Below the pieces are notes generated by a model. It searched no databases. It was not told where the DNA came from and saw only the letters and a list, made by a program, of their open reading frames with translations. A stretch of DNA of 64,000 nucleotides, from positions 2,294,001 to 2,358,000 of the forward strand of contig NZ_JRKM01000001.1 of the NCBI RefSeq assembly GCF_000768065.1, read 5' to 3'. Below, piece after piece: positions 26,878 to 35,699 of the stretch. How positions within the stretch are numbered: position 1 is the first letter of the stretch; the number at the start of each line of letters is the position of its first letter. The DNA is from Aquabacterium sp. NJ1 (GTDB lineage: Bacteria > Pseudomonadota > Gammaproteobacteria > Burkholderiales > Burkholderiaceae_C). The position numbers were made by a program, and so were the translations under genes.

Positions 26878-28176
26878 TTAGGGGCGGCCGCCCCTGTTCG
26901 CCGCGTCATGGGCTGCGTCACGGGCTGCGGCTTCGCGCAGCTTGTCCTTCTTGCTCTTGCGCTTGCCCTTGATGCCCCCATTGGGGTCCAGGCCCTTGGG
27001 GCCGGTGGGCTCGCCCTGCTCGTCCACGGGTGCCGTGTCGGTGGGCTCGAAACCGGGGATCTGCTCGCGCGGCACACGCTGGCCCTGGCGGTTTTCGATC
27101 AGGCGGAAATGGCTTTCAGCCTGTGGTGTGACAAAGCTCACTGCCAGGCCGCTGGCCCCCGCCCGGCCCGTGCGGCCGATGCGGTGGATGTAGTCGGCCG
27201 GGGCGCGGGGCAGGTCGAAGTTGACCACCACGGGCAGGTCGGCAATGTGGATGCCGCGCGCAGCCACATCGGTGGCCACCACCACCTGCAGCTCGCCGGC
27301 CTTGAAGGCATCGAGCACCTGCTTGCGTGCGCCCTGGCTGAGGTCACCATGAAAAGCCGCCGAGTGAATGCCGGCGCGGTGCAGCTTGTGCGCCACCAGT
27401 TCGGTGCCGTATTTGGTGGCGGCAAACACCAGCACGCGTGACCATTGATCCTGCTTGATCAAGGTCTTGAGCAATTGCGCCCGCTTGTCGGCATCGACCT
27501 CGATGGCGCGCTGCGTGATGTCGGGGGCGTGCTCGGGCGCATCGGGCACCTCGATGAGCACGGGGTCTTGCAGCAGGGTGTGCGCCAGCTCCTGCACATC
27601 CTCGGGGAAGGTGGCCGAGAAGAACAGGTTCTGGCGCTGCGCGGGCAGCATCTCCAGGATCTGCGAGAGCTCGTCGGCAAAGCCCATGTCGAGCAGGCGA
27701 TCGGCTTCGTCCAGCACGAGTGCGCCCACGCTGGTCAGACTCAGCGCGTTGTGGTCGATGAGGTCGAGCAAGCGGCCAGGCGTGGCCACGACGATGTCGG
27801 CACCGCCCCGCAAGCTCATCATCTGCGGGTTGATGGACACGCCCCCAAAAGCAACGACGGTCTTGATGCCACCAGGCAGGTCGTGGGCCAGGTCACGCAT
27901 CACCTCGCCCACCTGCATGGCCAGCTCGCGCGTGGGCACGAGCACCAGCACACGCAGGCGGCGGCTCGGGCCTTGACGCTCGTTGAGCAGGTGGTGCAGC
28001 ACCGGCAGGGCAAAGGCCGCGGTCTTGCCCGAGCCGGTCTGTGCGAGGCCCAATACATCGTGCCCTTGCAGGATGGCGGGGATGGCCGCCTCCTGGATGG
28101 GTGTGGGCGTTTCGAAACCCCGATCAGCGGCGATGCGAACGAGGCTGGCCTTCAGGCCCAATGCAGCAAATGACAT
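26878..28176 (-). CDS. DEAD-box ATP-dependent RNA helicase (RhlE-like)
   Basis: Cytoplasmic RNA helicase of 432 residues with all core motifs in order: Q motif (FETPTPIQEAAIP), AQTGSGKT, PTRELA, TPGR, DEAD, SAT and HRIGRTGRAG. The C-terminal tail of about 60 residues is rich in lysine and arginine (KGKRKSKKDKLREAA), typical for RNA binding in RhlE-type proteins involved in ribosome assembly or mRNA turnover. The gene converges on the BLUF gene. Confidence 0.92.
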   Translation of the reverse strand: MSFAALGLKASLVRIAADRGFETPTPIQEAAIPAILQGHDVLGLAQTGSGKTAAFALPVLHHLLNERQGPSRRLRVLVLVPTRELAMQVGEVMRDLAHDLPGGIKTVVAFGGVSINPQMMSLRGGADIVVATPGRLLDLIDHNALSLTSVGALVLDEADRLLDMGFADELSQILEMLPAQRQNLFFSATFPEDVQELAHTLLQDPVLIEVPDAPEHAPDITQRAIEVDADKRAQLLKTLIKQDQWSRVLVFAATKYGTELVAHKLHRAGIHSAAFHGDLSQGARKQVLDAFKAGELQVVVATDVAARGIHIADLPVVVNFDLPRAPADYIHRIGRTGRAGASGLAVSFVTPQAESHFRLIENRQGQRVPREQIPGFEPTDTAPVDEQGEPTGPKGLDPNGGIKGKRKSKKDKLREAAARDAAHDAANRGGRP

Positions 28177-28232
28177 CGGCGCAGTGTAAGCGGCCTGGGC
28201 GGCCTGGTCTCACACCGGCGCGATATGAAAAA

Positions 28233-28376
28233 TCAGACCCAGATGTCGTGTTCGTCGTAGCAGGTCAGCTCTTCTTCCACGGCATCCTGCGCAGCCCAGC
28301 CCAGCTTGGGCCAGCCACCGGCGTGCATGCAGGCACCGAAGAGTTGATCAGGTTGGGCGCATTGGGATGGGTTCAT
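28233..28376 (-). CDS. Small cysteine-containing protein, 47 aa
   Basis: Short ORF (MNPSQCAQPDQLFGA..., ending CYDEHDIWV) with an excellent ribosome-binding site: AAGGAG followed by an 8-nt spacer before the ATG. Three cysteines and an acidic C-terminus; no signal peptide. Not recognised. A longer in-frame reading from further upstream has no such site. The good Shine-Dalgarno is the main support. Confidence 0.55.
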   Translation of the reverse strand: MNPSQCAQPDQLFGACMHAGGWPKLGWAAQDAVEEELTCYDEHDIWV

Positions 28377-28592
28377 GGTGTGGACTCCTTGGAAGTGGCT
28401 CAAACAGACCTGAACATCAGGTGGATTCATGGTGCCGCCGGGTGCGCGTGCCGTGTGCAGGGCAATCCCGATACAAAGGTGCACACCACCGCCGGACGTG
28501 AGCCAGATCACGTTTGACGGGCCCCTTGAACACGGGGTGGTAGCCCGGCAGGCATGGGTGATCTCCCTCGGTGTGGGCTGGCGCGGCCTCAC

Positions 28593-28629
28593 GCCCTGCA
28601 GCATCCCTGCTGGCCTTGGGCTTTTTTTT
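28593..28629 (+). terminator. Imperfect hairpin with T-run upstream of a GGDEF gene
   Basis: GCCC...CAGCA-TCCC-TGCTG...GGGC is followed by eight T residues (28622-28629), 45 bp before the ATG of the GAF-GGDEF gene and on its strand. It resembles an intrinsic terminator, so it may end a short leader or small RNA from the preceding 200 bp or attenuate the cyclase gene. I could not match the leader to a known riboswitch. Confidence 0.45.
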
Positions 28630-28673
28630 GCGCCCCGCCCGCCGATAACGGTGCAAACGCTCTTGGTGAAGTC

Positions 28674-29705
28674 ATGTCAAACAGCGAAAAATCCTGCCCC
28701 ATACCCATGCCGATCAACGAGGAACAGCGCCTGCAGTCCGTGCGCGCTTACGAGATCCTCGACACCCCGCCCGAGGTGGAGTTCGATGCGCTGACCCGCA
28801 TCGCTGCCCACACCTTCAACACGCCCATGGCCGTGGTGGCCTTGATGGACACGGATCGGCTCTGGTTCAAGTCCCGCATCGGGCTGGATGTGCCGCAACT
28901 GGATCGCCAGATCGCTTTTTGTTCACACACCATCGTGCACCCCGAGGCGGTGCTGGTGATGCCCGACTTGAAGCAGGACCCGCGCTTTGAAGAACACGTG
29001 CTGGTGCGCAATGCGCCCAAGCTGCGTTTTTATGCGGGCGCGCCCATCGTGGACGCGCGTGGCCTGGTGCTGGGCACCATGGCGGTGCTGGACACGCAGC
29101 CCCGACCGTTCAGCGTGGAGCAGCAACTGGCTTTGCAGGACCTGGCCACGCTGGTCATGACCGCGCTGGACAGCCGCAAGCGCGCGCTGCAGCTGGCGCA
29201 CATGGCGATGACGGATCACTTGACGGGCTTGAGCAACCGCGTCCAATTCGACCGGGCGCTGGAAGCCGAGATGGCACACGCGATGCGCAATGGCGAGCCG
29301 TTCACGGTGCTGTGCATGGACCTCGATGGCTTCAAGGAAGTCAACGATGGCTTCGGGCACGCGGCGGGCGACGAGGTGCTCTGCGAGGTGTCGCGGCGCC
29401 TGGCGCAGCAGGTGCGTGTGGGGGATGTGCTGGCGCGTTTTGGTGGCGATGAGTTCGGCATCGTGATGCGCCATGGCGCGAAGGATTCGGCTCAGGTGCT
29501 GGCCAAGCGCATCGTGCGGGCGGTGTCGGCGCCGATCACGCTGTCCACGGGTGATGAGATTGGCGTGGGCATTTCGGTGGGCATGGCGGCTTACTCCGAT
29601 GAGGTGGAGTCGGTGCGCAAGTTGCTGGCGCAGGCGGATCAGGCGCTGTATCAGGCCAAGAAGCAGAACGAGAAGCGCTGGAAGATGTTTGTGGGGATTC
29701 GCTGA
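28674..29705 (+). CDS. GAF-GGDEF diguanylate cyclase
   Basis: Soluble 343-residue enzyme making c-di-GMP. Residues about 15-170 form a GAF sensor domain (YEILDTPPEVEFDALTRIA, GLVLGTMAVLD) of the type that often opens GAF-GGDEF proteins. The GGDEF domain has the active motif FGGDEF and an RVGD inhibitory site five residues before it. No membrane segment. The start at 28674 fits the usual beginning of the family; a longer ORF upstream runs through the T-run hairpin and is unlikely. Confidence 0.9.
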   Translation: MSNSEKSCPIPMPINEEQRLQSVRAYEILDTPPEVEFDALTRIAAHTFNTPMAVVALMDTDRLWFKSRIGLDVPQLDRQIAFCSHTIVHPEAVLVMPDLKQDPRFEEHVLVRNAPKLRFYAGAPIVDARGLVLGTMAVLDTQPRPFSVEQQLALQDLATLVMTALDSRKRALQLAHMAMTDHLTGLSNRVQFDRALEAEMAHAMRNGEPFTVLCMDLDGFKEVNDGFGHAAGDEVLCEVSRRLAQQVRVGDVLARFGGDEFGIVMRHGAKDSAQVLAKRIVRAVSAPITLSTGDEIGVGISVGMAAYSDEVESVRKLLAQADQALYQAKKQNEKRWKMFVGIR

Positions 29706-29831
29706 GTAGGCTTTTGCCTCTTTGGCTTTTGGCTTGCTTGCGTTGGGCTGAGCGTTTTGTCGGTGCAGCGCGAGGCGGGGGCTGAGCCAGCATCCGTCCA
29801 GGCTTCATGTTGGTGGCCCCGCACAGCGGGG

Positions 29832-30422
<591 letters not shown>

Positions 30423-30539
30423 TCCTGCCAAAGGCAGGACCGTCAACAATGAAGCCCGGCCGCATGCCTTCTCAGCCGCGCCCCGCGCTCTCCGTTCAAG
30501 GCTTCTTACGCACCACGAACCGCGCCAAGAACGAGAGCC

Positions 30540-32504
30540 TCAAACCCCACTCTCTTCCATCGTCATCGTCGGCGACCACACGCCCTCATCGAAGTCGTTG
30601 TCACCTTCCTGCAGCCTCAGCCAGCTGATCAACTGCGAGTGGTTCATGGGCCGAGAGTACAGATCACCCTGCATCATCTGGCAACCCGCCTGACGCAGCC
30701 AGACCACCTGGTCCACGTTCTCCACACCTTCGGCCACGCTCTTGATCCCCATGCGCTTGGCCAGCGAAATCATCAGCTCCAGCAAGGCCGGGTCGAAGTT
30801 GGGCTTGGTGATGGCTGCCACGAACACACGGTCGATCTTGAGCTTGTCCACCTTCAGGTCCAGCAGGCGCCCCAGCGATGAATAGCCTGTGCCAAAGTCG
30901 TCAATGGCCAGACGGAAGCCCATCTCGGACAGACGCTTGAGCGTGGCCGTTTCCTTGGCCGCCTGCCCCACCATCGCCGTGCTCTCCGTGATCTCGAACT
31001 CCAGGTCCGTCGGGCTCAGGCCGTGGCGCTTGAGCGCCTCCTGCACTTCGTCCACGAAGGCCGGGTCGGCCAGTTGGCGCAGCGACAGGTTCACGCTCAC
31101 ATAAGGCAGCGCCAGGCGCTGTGCGCGCAAGGCCACCAGGTCGGCGCACACCAGGTCGATGATCATCTTGCCCAAGGGCACGATCAGGCCGGTCTGCTCG
31201 GCAATCGAGATGAACTCGTCCGGTGACACCAACCCGCGCTTGGGGTGGCGCCAGCGCACCAGCGACTCCACTCCGCGGATGCTGTCAAACGCATCCACCT
31301 GAGGCTGGTAGACCATGAACATCTCGCGGTTCTCGATCGCCTTGCTCAGGTCGATCTGAATCTGGGCCCGGCTGCGCGAGGCCGCGTCCATGGCCTCCTC
31401 GAAGAACATCATGCGGCCACGCCCGCCACGCTTGGCTTCGTACATGGCCAGGTCGGCACGGTGCAGGATGTCGCCCACGGCCAGCTCGCCACGCTTGAGC
31501 ATGAAGGCGCCAATGCTCAAACCGACCGAGTCGGTCAGGCCGCCCATTTGAATGGGCTTGGACACCTGCTCGATCAGCACGCGCCCCATCTGCTGGATGG
31601 TGGCCTGGGTCGATGCATCGGTCAGCAACGCGGCAAACTCGTCACCACCCAGGCGGCCGATCAAGGCGCCATTGCCCAGGGTGTAGCGCAGCCGACCGGC
31701 CACGGCCTTGAGCACCAGGTCCCCGGCGATGTGGCCATGCGTGTCGTTGATGGCCTTGAAGCGGTCCAGGTCAAAGTACATCAGGCAGCCATCAGCCTCG
31801 CCGGACGCCGTGGCCGCACCTGTTTCGTTGTGGCGCTTGACCGCAGCTTCGAAAGCCACGCGGTTGAGCAAGCCGGTGAGCGGGTCGCGCTCTGCGCCCG
31901 CAGCCAGCGGGGCGGCCGGCGAGCCGGGTTTGCCGTTGCCACTTCCACTGCTACTCCCTGCGGCCTGGGGTGCAGCCTGTTTGCCGCGCCACGCCAGCAG
32001 CACACCGGCGCCCAGCACCAGGGTCACGCCCAGGTCCAGCAGGGCCGACCACAAATAGGGTTGCAGGTCATACCCGACCTTCAGGGTGTCGCCAATGTTC
32101 ACGCGCGAGGGCACGGCCACGCACAAGGCCGGCCAGGCCAGCCCGGACTCACAAGGCGCGGCGCCAGCACGCGAGTAGGCCATGCGGCACTGCGGGCCCT
32201 GGCACAGCGCCAGTGACAACACGCCATTGCGGGGCGTGAAAACCGTGGCCAGCGAAGCCTGCAGGCCAATGGGCAGCGGGCCAGAAGGTGGCACCGCCGT
32301 TGCGGGCTGCTGCTCGATCAGCGCCAGGGCGGCTGCACCTTCGATCTCGCCATGAGCGCGGGCATCGCTCACACGAAAGAAGAGTTGCAGCGCGCACAAC
32401 AAAAGCACAGCCGCCAGTACAACGCGGGCCGGCGTCAGCCATGCCCCGCTGGGTTGTACCTCGCCCTTGACGGATGCCTGAGAGGTGTTGGAAACGGATG
32501 CCAT
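30540..32504 (-). CDS. Membrane-bound GGDEF-EAL protein with both motifs present
   Basis: Bifunctional c-di-GMP protein of 654 residues. A membrane helix near residues 25-45, a periplasmic region of about 110 residues with several cysteines (CQGPQC) and a second helix near 155-175 suggest a periplasmic sensor. The GGDEF domain has RLGGDEF without an RxxD inhibitory site (LGNG there). The EAL domain reads ESLVRW but keeps NLSLRQL, EITEST, DDFGTGYSSL and AEGVEN, so both activities are possible. It is separated from the chemoreceptor gene by about 70 bp. Confidence 0.88.
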   Translation of the reverse strand: MASVSNTSQASVKGEVQPSGAWLTPARVVLAAVLLLCALQLFFRVSDARAHGEIEGAAALALIEQQPATAVPPSGPLPIGLQASLATVFTPRNGVLSLALCQGPQCRMAYSRAGAAPCESGLAWPALCVAVPSRVNIGDTLKVGYDLQPYLWSALLDLGVTLVLGAGVLLAWRGKQAAPQAAGSSSGSGNGKPGSPAAPLAAGAERDPLTGLLNRVAFEAAVKRHNETGAATASGEADGCLMYFDLDRFKAINDTHGHIAGDLVLKAVAGRLRYTLGNGALIGRLGGDEFAALLTDASTQATIQQMGRVLIEQVSKPIQMGGLTDSVGLSIGAFMLKRGELAVGDILHRADLAMYEAKRGGRGRMMFFEEAMDAASRSRAQIQIDLSKAIENREMFMVYQPQVDAFDSIRGVESLVRWRHPKRGLVSPDEFISIAEQTGLIVPLGKMIIDLVCADLVALRAQRLALPYVSVNLSLRQLADPAFVDEVQEALKRHGLSPTDLEFEITESTAMVGQAAKETATLKRLSEMGFRLAIDDFGTGYSSLGRLLDLKVDKLKIDRVFVAAITKPNFDPALLELMISLAKRMGIKSVAEGVENVDQVVWLRQAGCQMMQGDLYSRPMNHSQLISWLRLQEGDNDFDEGVWSPTMTMEESGV

Positions 32505-32574
32505 ACGACCTTATCGGCAGGTCGCCGGCCGAGATTTAGGGGCGCCGATCCCTTAGCCGCGCGCGTGACGGATG

Positions 32575-34134
32575 TCACACCAAGGCGTCCACCTGGAACA
32601 CGCTGACCGCCTGCGCCAGCCGCGCCGCCTGGTGCTTCATGCTGTCGGCCGCTGCCGCCGCTTCCTCGACCAGCGCGGCATTTTGCTGCGTGACCTGGTC
32701 GAGCTGTGCCACCGCCTGCCCCACCTGCGAAATGCCGGTGGACTGCTCCTGGCTGGCCAGGCTGATCTGTGCCATCAGTTCCTCCACACGCTTGACCTCG
32801 GCGACGATGTCATCCATGGTCTTGCCCGCCTGCGTGACCAGGCCGGCACCTTGTTCGACCTTGTCCACGCTGCAGCCGATCAGCTGCTTGATCTCCTTGG
32901 CGGCCTGGCCACTGCGTTGTGCCAGGGTGCGCACCTCGCCGGCCACCACGGCAAAACCCCGCCCTTGCTCGCCGGCACGGGCCGCCTCCACGGCCGCGTT
33001 CAAGGCCAGGATATTGGTCTGAAAGGCGATGCTGTCGATCACGCCGATGATGTCGTAGATCTGACGCGAGCTGTTGGAGATGTCGTTCATGGTGAGCACC
33101 ACGTCGCCCACGGCCTTGCCGCCCTGGCGCGCCACCGCCGCCGTGCGCGCCACCAGGTCATTGGCCTGGGATGCGGCCGACGCGTTCTGCGCCACGATGG
33201 AGGTCAATTGCTCCATGGATGCGGCCGTCTGCTGCAGATTGGAGGCCTGCTCTTCCGTGCGCTGGCTGAGGTCGGCGTTGCCCATGGCGATCTGCGACGA
33301 CGCGGTGCTGACCGACTCCACCCCGGTGCGCACTTCGCTGACCACCTGACGCAGCTGCGCCACCATTTCACCCAGGGCATGCTGCAGGCGCGCCACCTCG
33401 TCCTGGCCCTCTGACTGGATCTGCACCGTCAGGTTGCCTGCCGCGACCTGGCTGGCCACATCCACCGCCTGCTGCAGTGGCTGCACGATGGCACGCGTGA
33501 TCGTCCAGCACAGCAGTCCAGCCAGGCCCATGGCCCCGGCCAGCAGCAAGCCAGATGTCAACATGCCACGGCGATACAGCGCGCCCACATCCGCCCCATC
33601 GGCCTGGGCCATTTTGTCGTTGTAGCTGGCCAGGGCCTTGAGCGAGGCCGCCACGCGGTCAAAGGACTGGAGGCCTTGCGTGCTGACCCAGGCCTGGGTC
33701 TTGCCCATGCTGCCCGTCTGCGCGATGGCCACCCCTTCGTCAGACACCTTCACGTAGTCGGCCCAGTCCCGCATGGCCTGCTCGTACAGGGCGCGTTCCT
33801 TGTCGTCGGCGATCGAATCCGCGTAACTCTTGCGGTACTTCTCGAACTCGTCCTTGCTCTTTTGCAGCCTGGCGACGGCGGCGGGCAATTCGTCGGGCAT
33901 GGTGATGGACACGCGGTAATCGCGGGTGCGCATGCGGGTGGCGGCCTCGGCCATCAACAGGCTGTCGCGCACGCCGGCCAGACGGATGTCGATCAGGGTA
34001 CGTGTCTTCTCGTGGACATGGGCGCCGCCAAGGGCCGCGTTGAGCGCCAGCGCCCCCATCAGCACCAGCACCACGCAAAAAGCCATCGTCAGCTTGCCAC
34101 GCACGGAAAACTGCCTGAGAAACGTCGTCTTCAT
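32575..34134 (-). CDS. Methyl-accepting chemotaxis protein
   Basis: Transmembrane chemoreceptor of 519 residues: N-terminal helix ([19 protein letters not shown]), periplasmic four-helix-bundle sensor to about residue 180, second helix, HAMP linker ([22 protein letters not shown]) and a cytoplasmic coiled coil with the conserved hairpin tip [20 protein letters not shown]. It lacks a C-terminal NWETF-like CheR tether. Ligand unknown. Start 34134 places the short basic N-terminus just before the first helix. Confidence 0.92.
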   Translation of the reverse strand: MKTTFLRQFSVRGKLTMAFCVVLVLMGALALNAALGGAHVHEKTRTLIDIRLAGVRDSLLMAEAATRMRTRDYRVSITMPDELPAAVARLQKSKDEFEKYRKSYADSIADDKERALYEQAMRDWADYVKVSDEGVAIAQTGSMGKTQAWVSTQGLQSFDRVAASLKALASYNDKMAQADGADVGALYRRGMLTSGLLLAGAMGLAGLLCWTITRAIVQPLQQAVDVASQVAAGNLTVQIQSEGQDEVARLQHALGEMVAQLRQVVSEVRTGVESVSTASSQIAMGNADLSQRTEEQASNLQQTAASMEQLTSIVAQNASAASQANDLVARTAAVARQGGKAVGDVVLTMNDISNSSRQIYDIIGVIDSIAFQTNILALNAAVEAARAGEQGRGFAVVAGEVRTLAQRSGQAAKEIKQLIGCSVDKVEQGAGLVTQAGKTMDDIVAEVKRVEELMAQISLASQEQSTGISQVGQAVAQLDQVTQQNAALVEEAAAAADSMKHQAARLAQAVSVFQVDALV

Positions 34135-34285
34135 ACCGAGCCCTTTCGTGAAAACACAGCGCACGAACCAGGCTGCCGGCGCAGATGCCGCGGTGTTCGT
34201 GATGCGCTCAGTATCGGGATTCCCGGACGCTGGTGAACACCAGGATAGCGGGCATTTGCACGCTTAATTTACTTGTAAACATACA

Positions 34286-34297
34286 CATAAGCTTATG
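34286..34297. promoter_or_regulatory. 12-bp palindrome upstream of TetR gene
   Basis: CATAAGCTTATG is a perfect palindrome in an AT-rich stretch 23 bp before the TetR start, between the divergent chemoreceptor and TetR genes. It fits an autoregulatory operator; flanking CTTGTA and GTAAG extend the symmetry weakly. Confidence 0.5.
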
Positions 34298-34320
34298 CGT
34301 AAGATTTATGATGGACCCCT

Positions 34321-34998
34321 ATGGCCACCCAACGCATAAATCAGCGCACGCGCACCGCCACCCCCAGCAGGGTCCGGCGCGGCAATGTGGCAGACCAACA
34401 AGCCTTGCGACAGGCTGCGCTGGATGCGGCGATGAAGCTGTTCCAGACCCAGGGCCTGACGGGTGTCACCATGCGGGCCGTGGCCACGGAGGTGGGCGTG
34501 TCGGCCATGGCGCTGTACCGCTACTTCCCCAACAAGGCCGGGCTGCTGCGTGGGCTGTGGGAGTTCGCCATCACCGAGTTGCATGGCGTCATCAACGCCG
34601 CCATCAACCAACCGGGCCTCACGGCGCGGCAACGCCTGCGTGCAGGTGTGGACGCTTTCCTGGGCTACTACGAAGCCCGGCCTGATTACTACCGCCTGAT
34701 CTTCATGACCGAGCAGACCTATGTCGAATCGGTCGAATCAAAGTGGAGCGAGGCCCCAATCTACCAGGAGGTCATGCAGACCTCGCAAGCCCTGACCCGG
34801 GACGTGGCCCAGGAAATCGGCGGCGACCCGAGCCGTGCGCGCCTGGCCAGCGACCTGCGTTTCGCCTTGAGCACAGGCTACCTGCATGCGCGCCTGATCA
34901 ACATCCGCTACCCGTGGGAAAGTCTGGATGCGCTGCGCGCGCAGGCCGTCGAGCAGATCGCCACGGCGGCGGAGAACTGTCTGCTGGCGAAGAGCTGA
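34321..34998 (+). CDS. TetR family transcriptional regulator
   Basis: Repressor of 225 residues. A basic N-terminal arm of about 25 residues precedes the helix-turn-helix (VTMRAVATEVGVSAMALYRYF, about residues 50-70). The C-terminal ligand domain includes YYEARPDYYRLIFM, typical of a broad TetR subgroup. Target genes are not proven; it lies between the chemoreceptor gene and the MerR/carboxylase locus and converges on the MerR gene. A palindrome lies directly upstream. Confidence 0.87.
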   Translation: MATQRINQRTRTATPSRVRRGNVADQQALRQAALDAAMKLFQTQGLTGVTMRAVATEVGVSAMALYRYFPNKAGLLRGLWEFAITELHGVINAAINQPGLTARQRLRAGVDAFLGYYEARPDYYRLIFMTEQTYVESVESKWSEAPIYQEVMQTSQALTRDVAQEIGGDPSRARLASDLRFALSTGYLHARLINIRYPWESLDALRAQAVEQIATAAENCLLAKS

Positions 34999-35004
34999 GC
35001 CCCT

Positions 35005-35502
35005 TTAATTGCCCTTGCGCTTGTCTTCCAGCGTCTTGCGGCTGCGCGCATTGATCATGCGCAACTCGGCCAGCGAGGCGTCGATCTGCGCGCGCTTGGC
35101 CTCCAGCTCGGCAATGGCCTTGTCGGTCTTCTCGACCACATATGTCAGCTGCTGGATGCGGCCTTCGCCGTGCTGGCCGTACATGTCCAGGTAATGCTTG
35201 ATCTCGGACAGCGGCGAGCCCAGTGACTTGGCGCGCAGGATGCGCTTGAGGCGCGCCCGGTCGATCTTGCTGTAGACCCGCGTGCCGTTGATGCGGCGCG
35301 GCGCCAGCAGGCCCTTGGTCTCGTAGAAACGCAGCGCGCGCGGCGACACGCCATAACGCTCGCAGACCTCGGCGATGCCCATCAGCGAATCAGCGGCATG
35401 CTCGTCTTCGTCCGCCTCGAACGCCCAGCTGGGCACCGGCCCGGTGTCGTCACCGTACTCGTCCAGCATTTCTTCTTGGGGTTTGGCTTTCACTTGGGAC
35501 AC
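35005..35502 (-). CDS. MerR family regulator (LiuR type)
   Basis: DNA-binding protein of 165 residues. An acidic extension of about 38 residues precedes the MerR winged helix (LMGIAEVCERYGVSPRALRFYE, INGTRVYSKIDRARLKRILRAK) and a C-terminal dimerisation helix (about 115-150). Lack of C-terminal cysteines argues against metal sensing. It is divergent from an acyl-CoA carboxylase operon, as LiuR regulators are, and a perfect palindrome lies between them. Confidence 0.87.
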   Translation of the reverse strand: MSQVKAKPQEEMLDEYGDDTGPVPSWAFEADEDEHAADSLMGIAEVCERYGVSPRALRFYETKGLLAPRRINGTRVYSKIDRARLKRILRAKSLGSPLSEIKHYLDMYGQHGEGRIQQLTYVVEKTDKAIAELEAKRAQIDASLAELRMINARSRKTLEDKRKGN

Positions 35503-35624
35503 GGCAGCACCAGCAGGCTAGATAAGGGAGGGGAGGAGCCGGACACGACACGTGCCTGACCACAGGCCGCATTATCGCCGAACGCTGACGTTTGTCATAG
35601 GGGATTCACCCATGCATCATTCAG

Positions 35625-35640
35625 TTGACGTTAACGTCAA
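35625..35640. promoter_or_regulatory. 16-bp palindrome, candidate LiuR-type operator
   Basis: TTGACGTTAACGTCAA is a perfect palindrome 60 bp before the carboxyltransferase start and 123 bp from the divergent MerR start. It agrees with what I recall of the LiuR motif of gamma- and betaproteobacteria (TTGACGT with a symmetric second half). A related weaker site TGACGTTTGTCA lies at about 35586-35597. Confidence 0.7.
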
Positions 35641-35699
35641 GCAGGATTACATTGCGTGCACTGGCCTCATGGCCGACGTGTCCAAGGATCTGACCCAAG

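Noticed and set aside
28400-28630. c-di-GMP (GEMM) or cobalamin riboswitch before the cyclase gene
   Set aside because: Fragments such as GCAGGGCAA are only superficially similar. The conserved cores and pairing could not be laid out.
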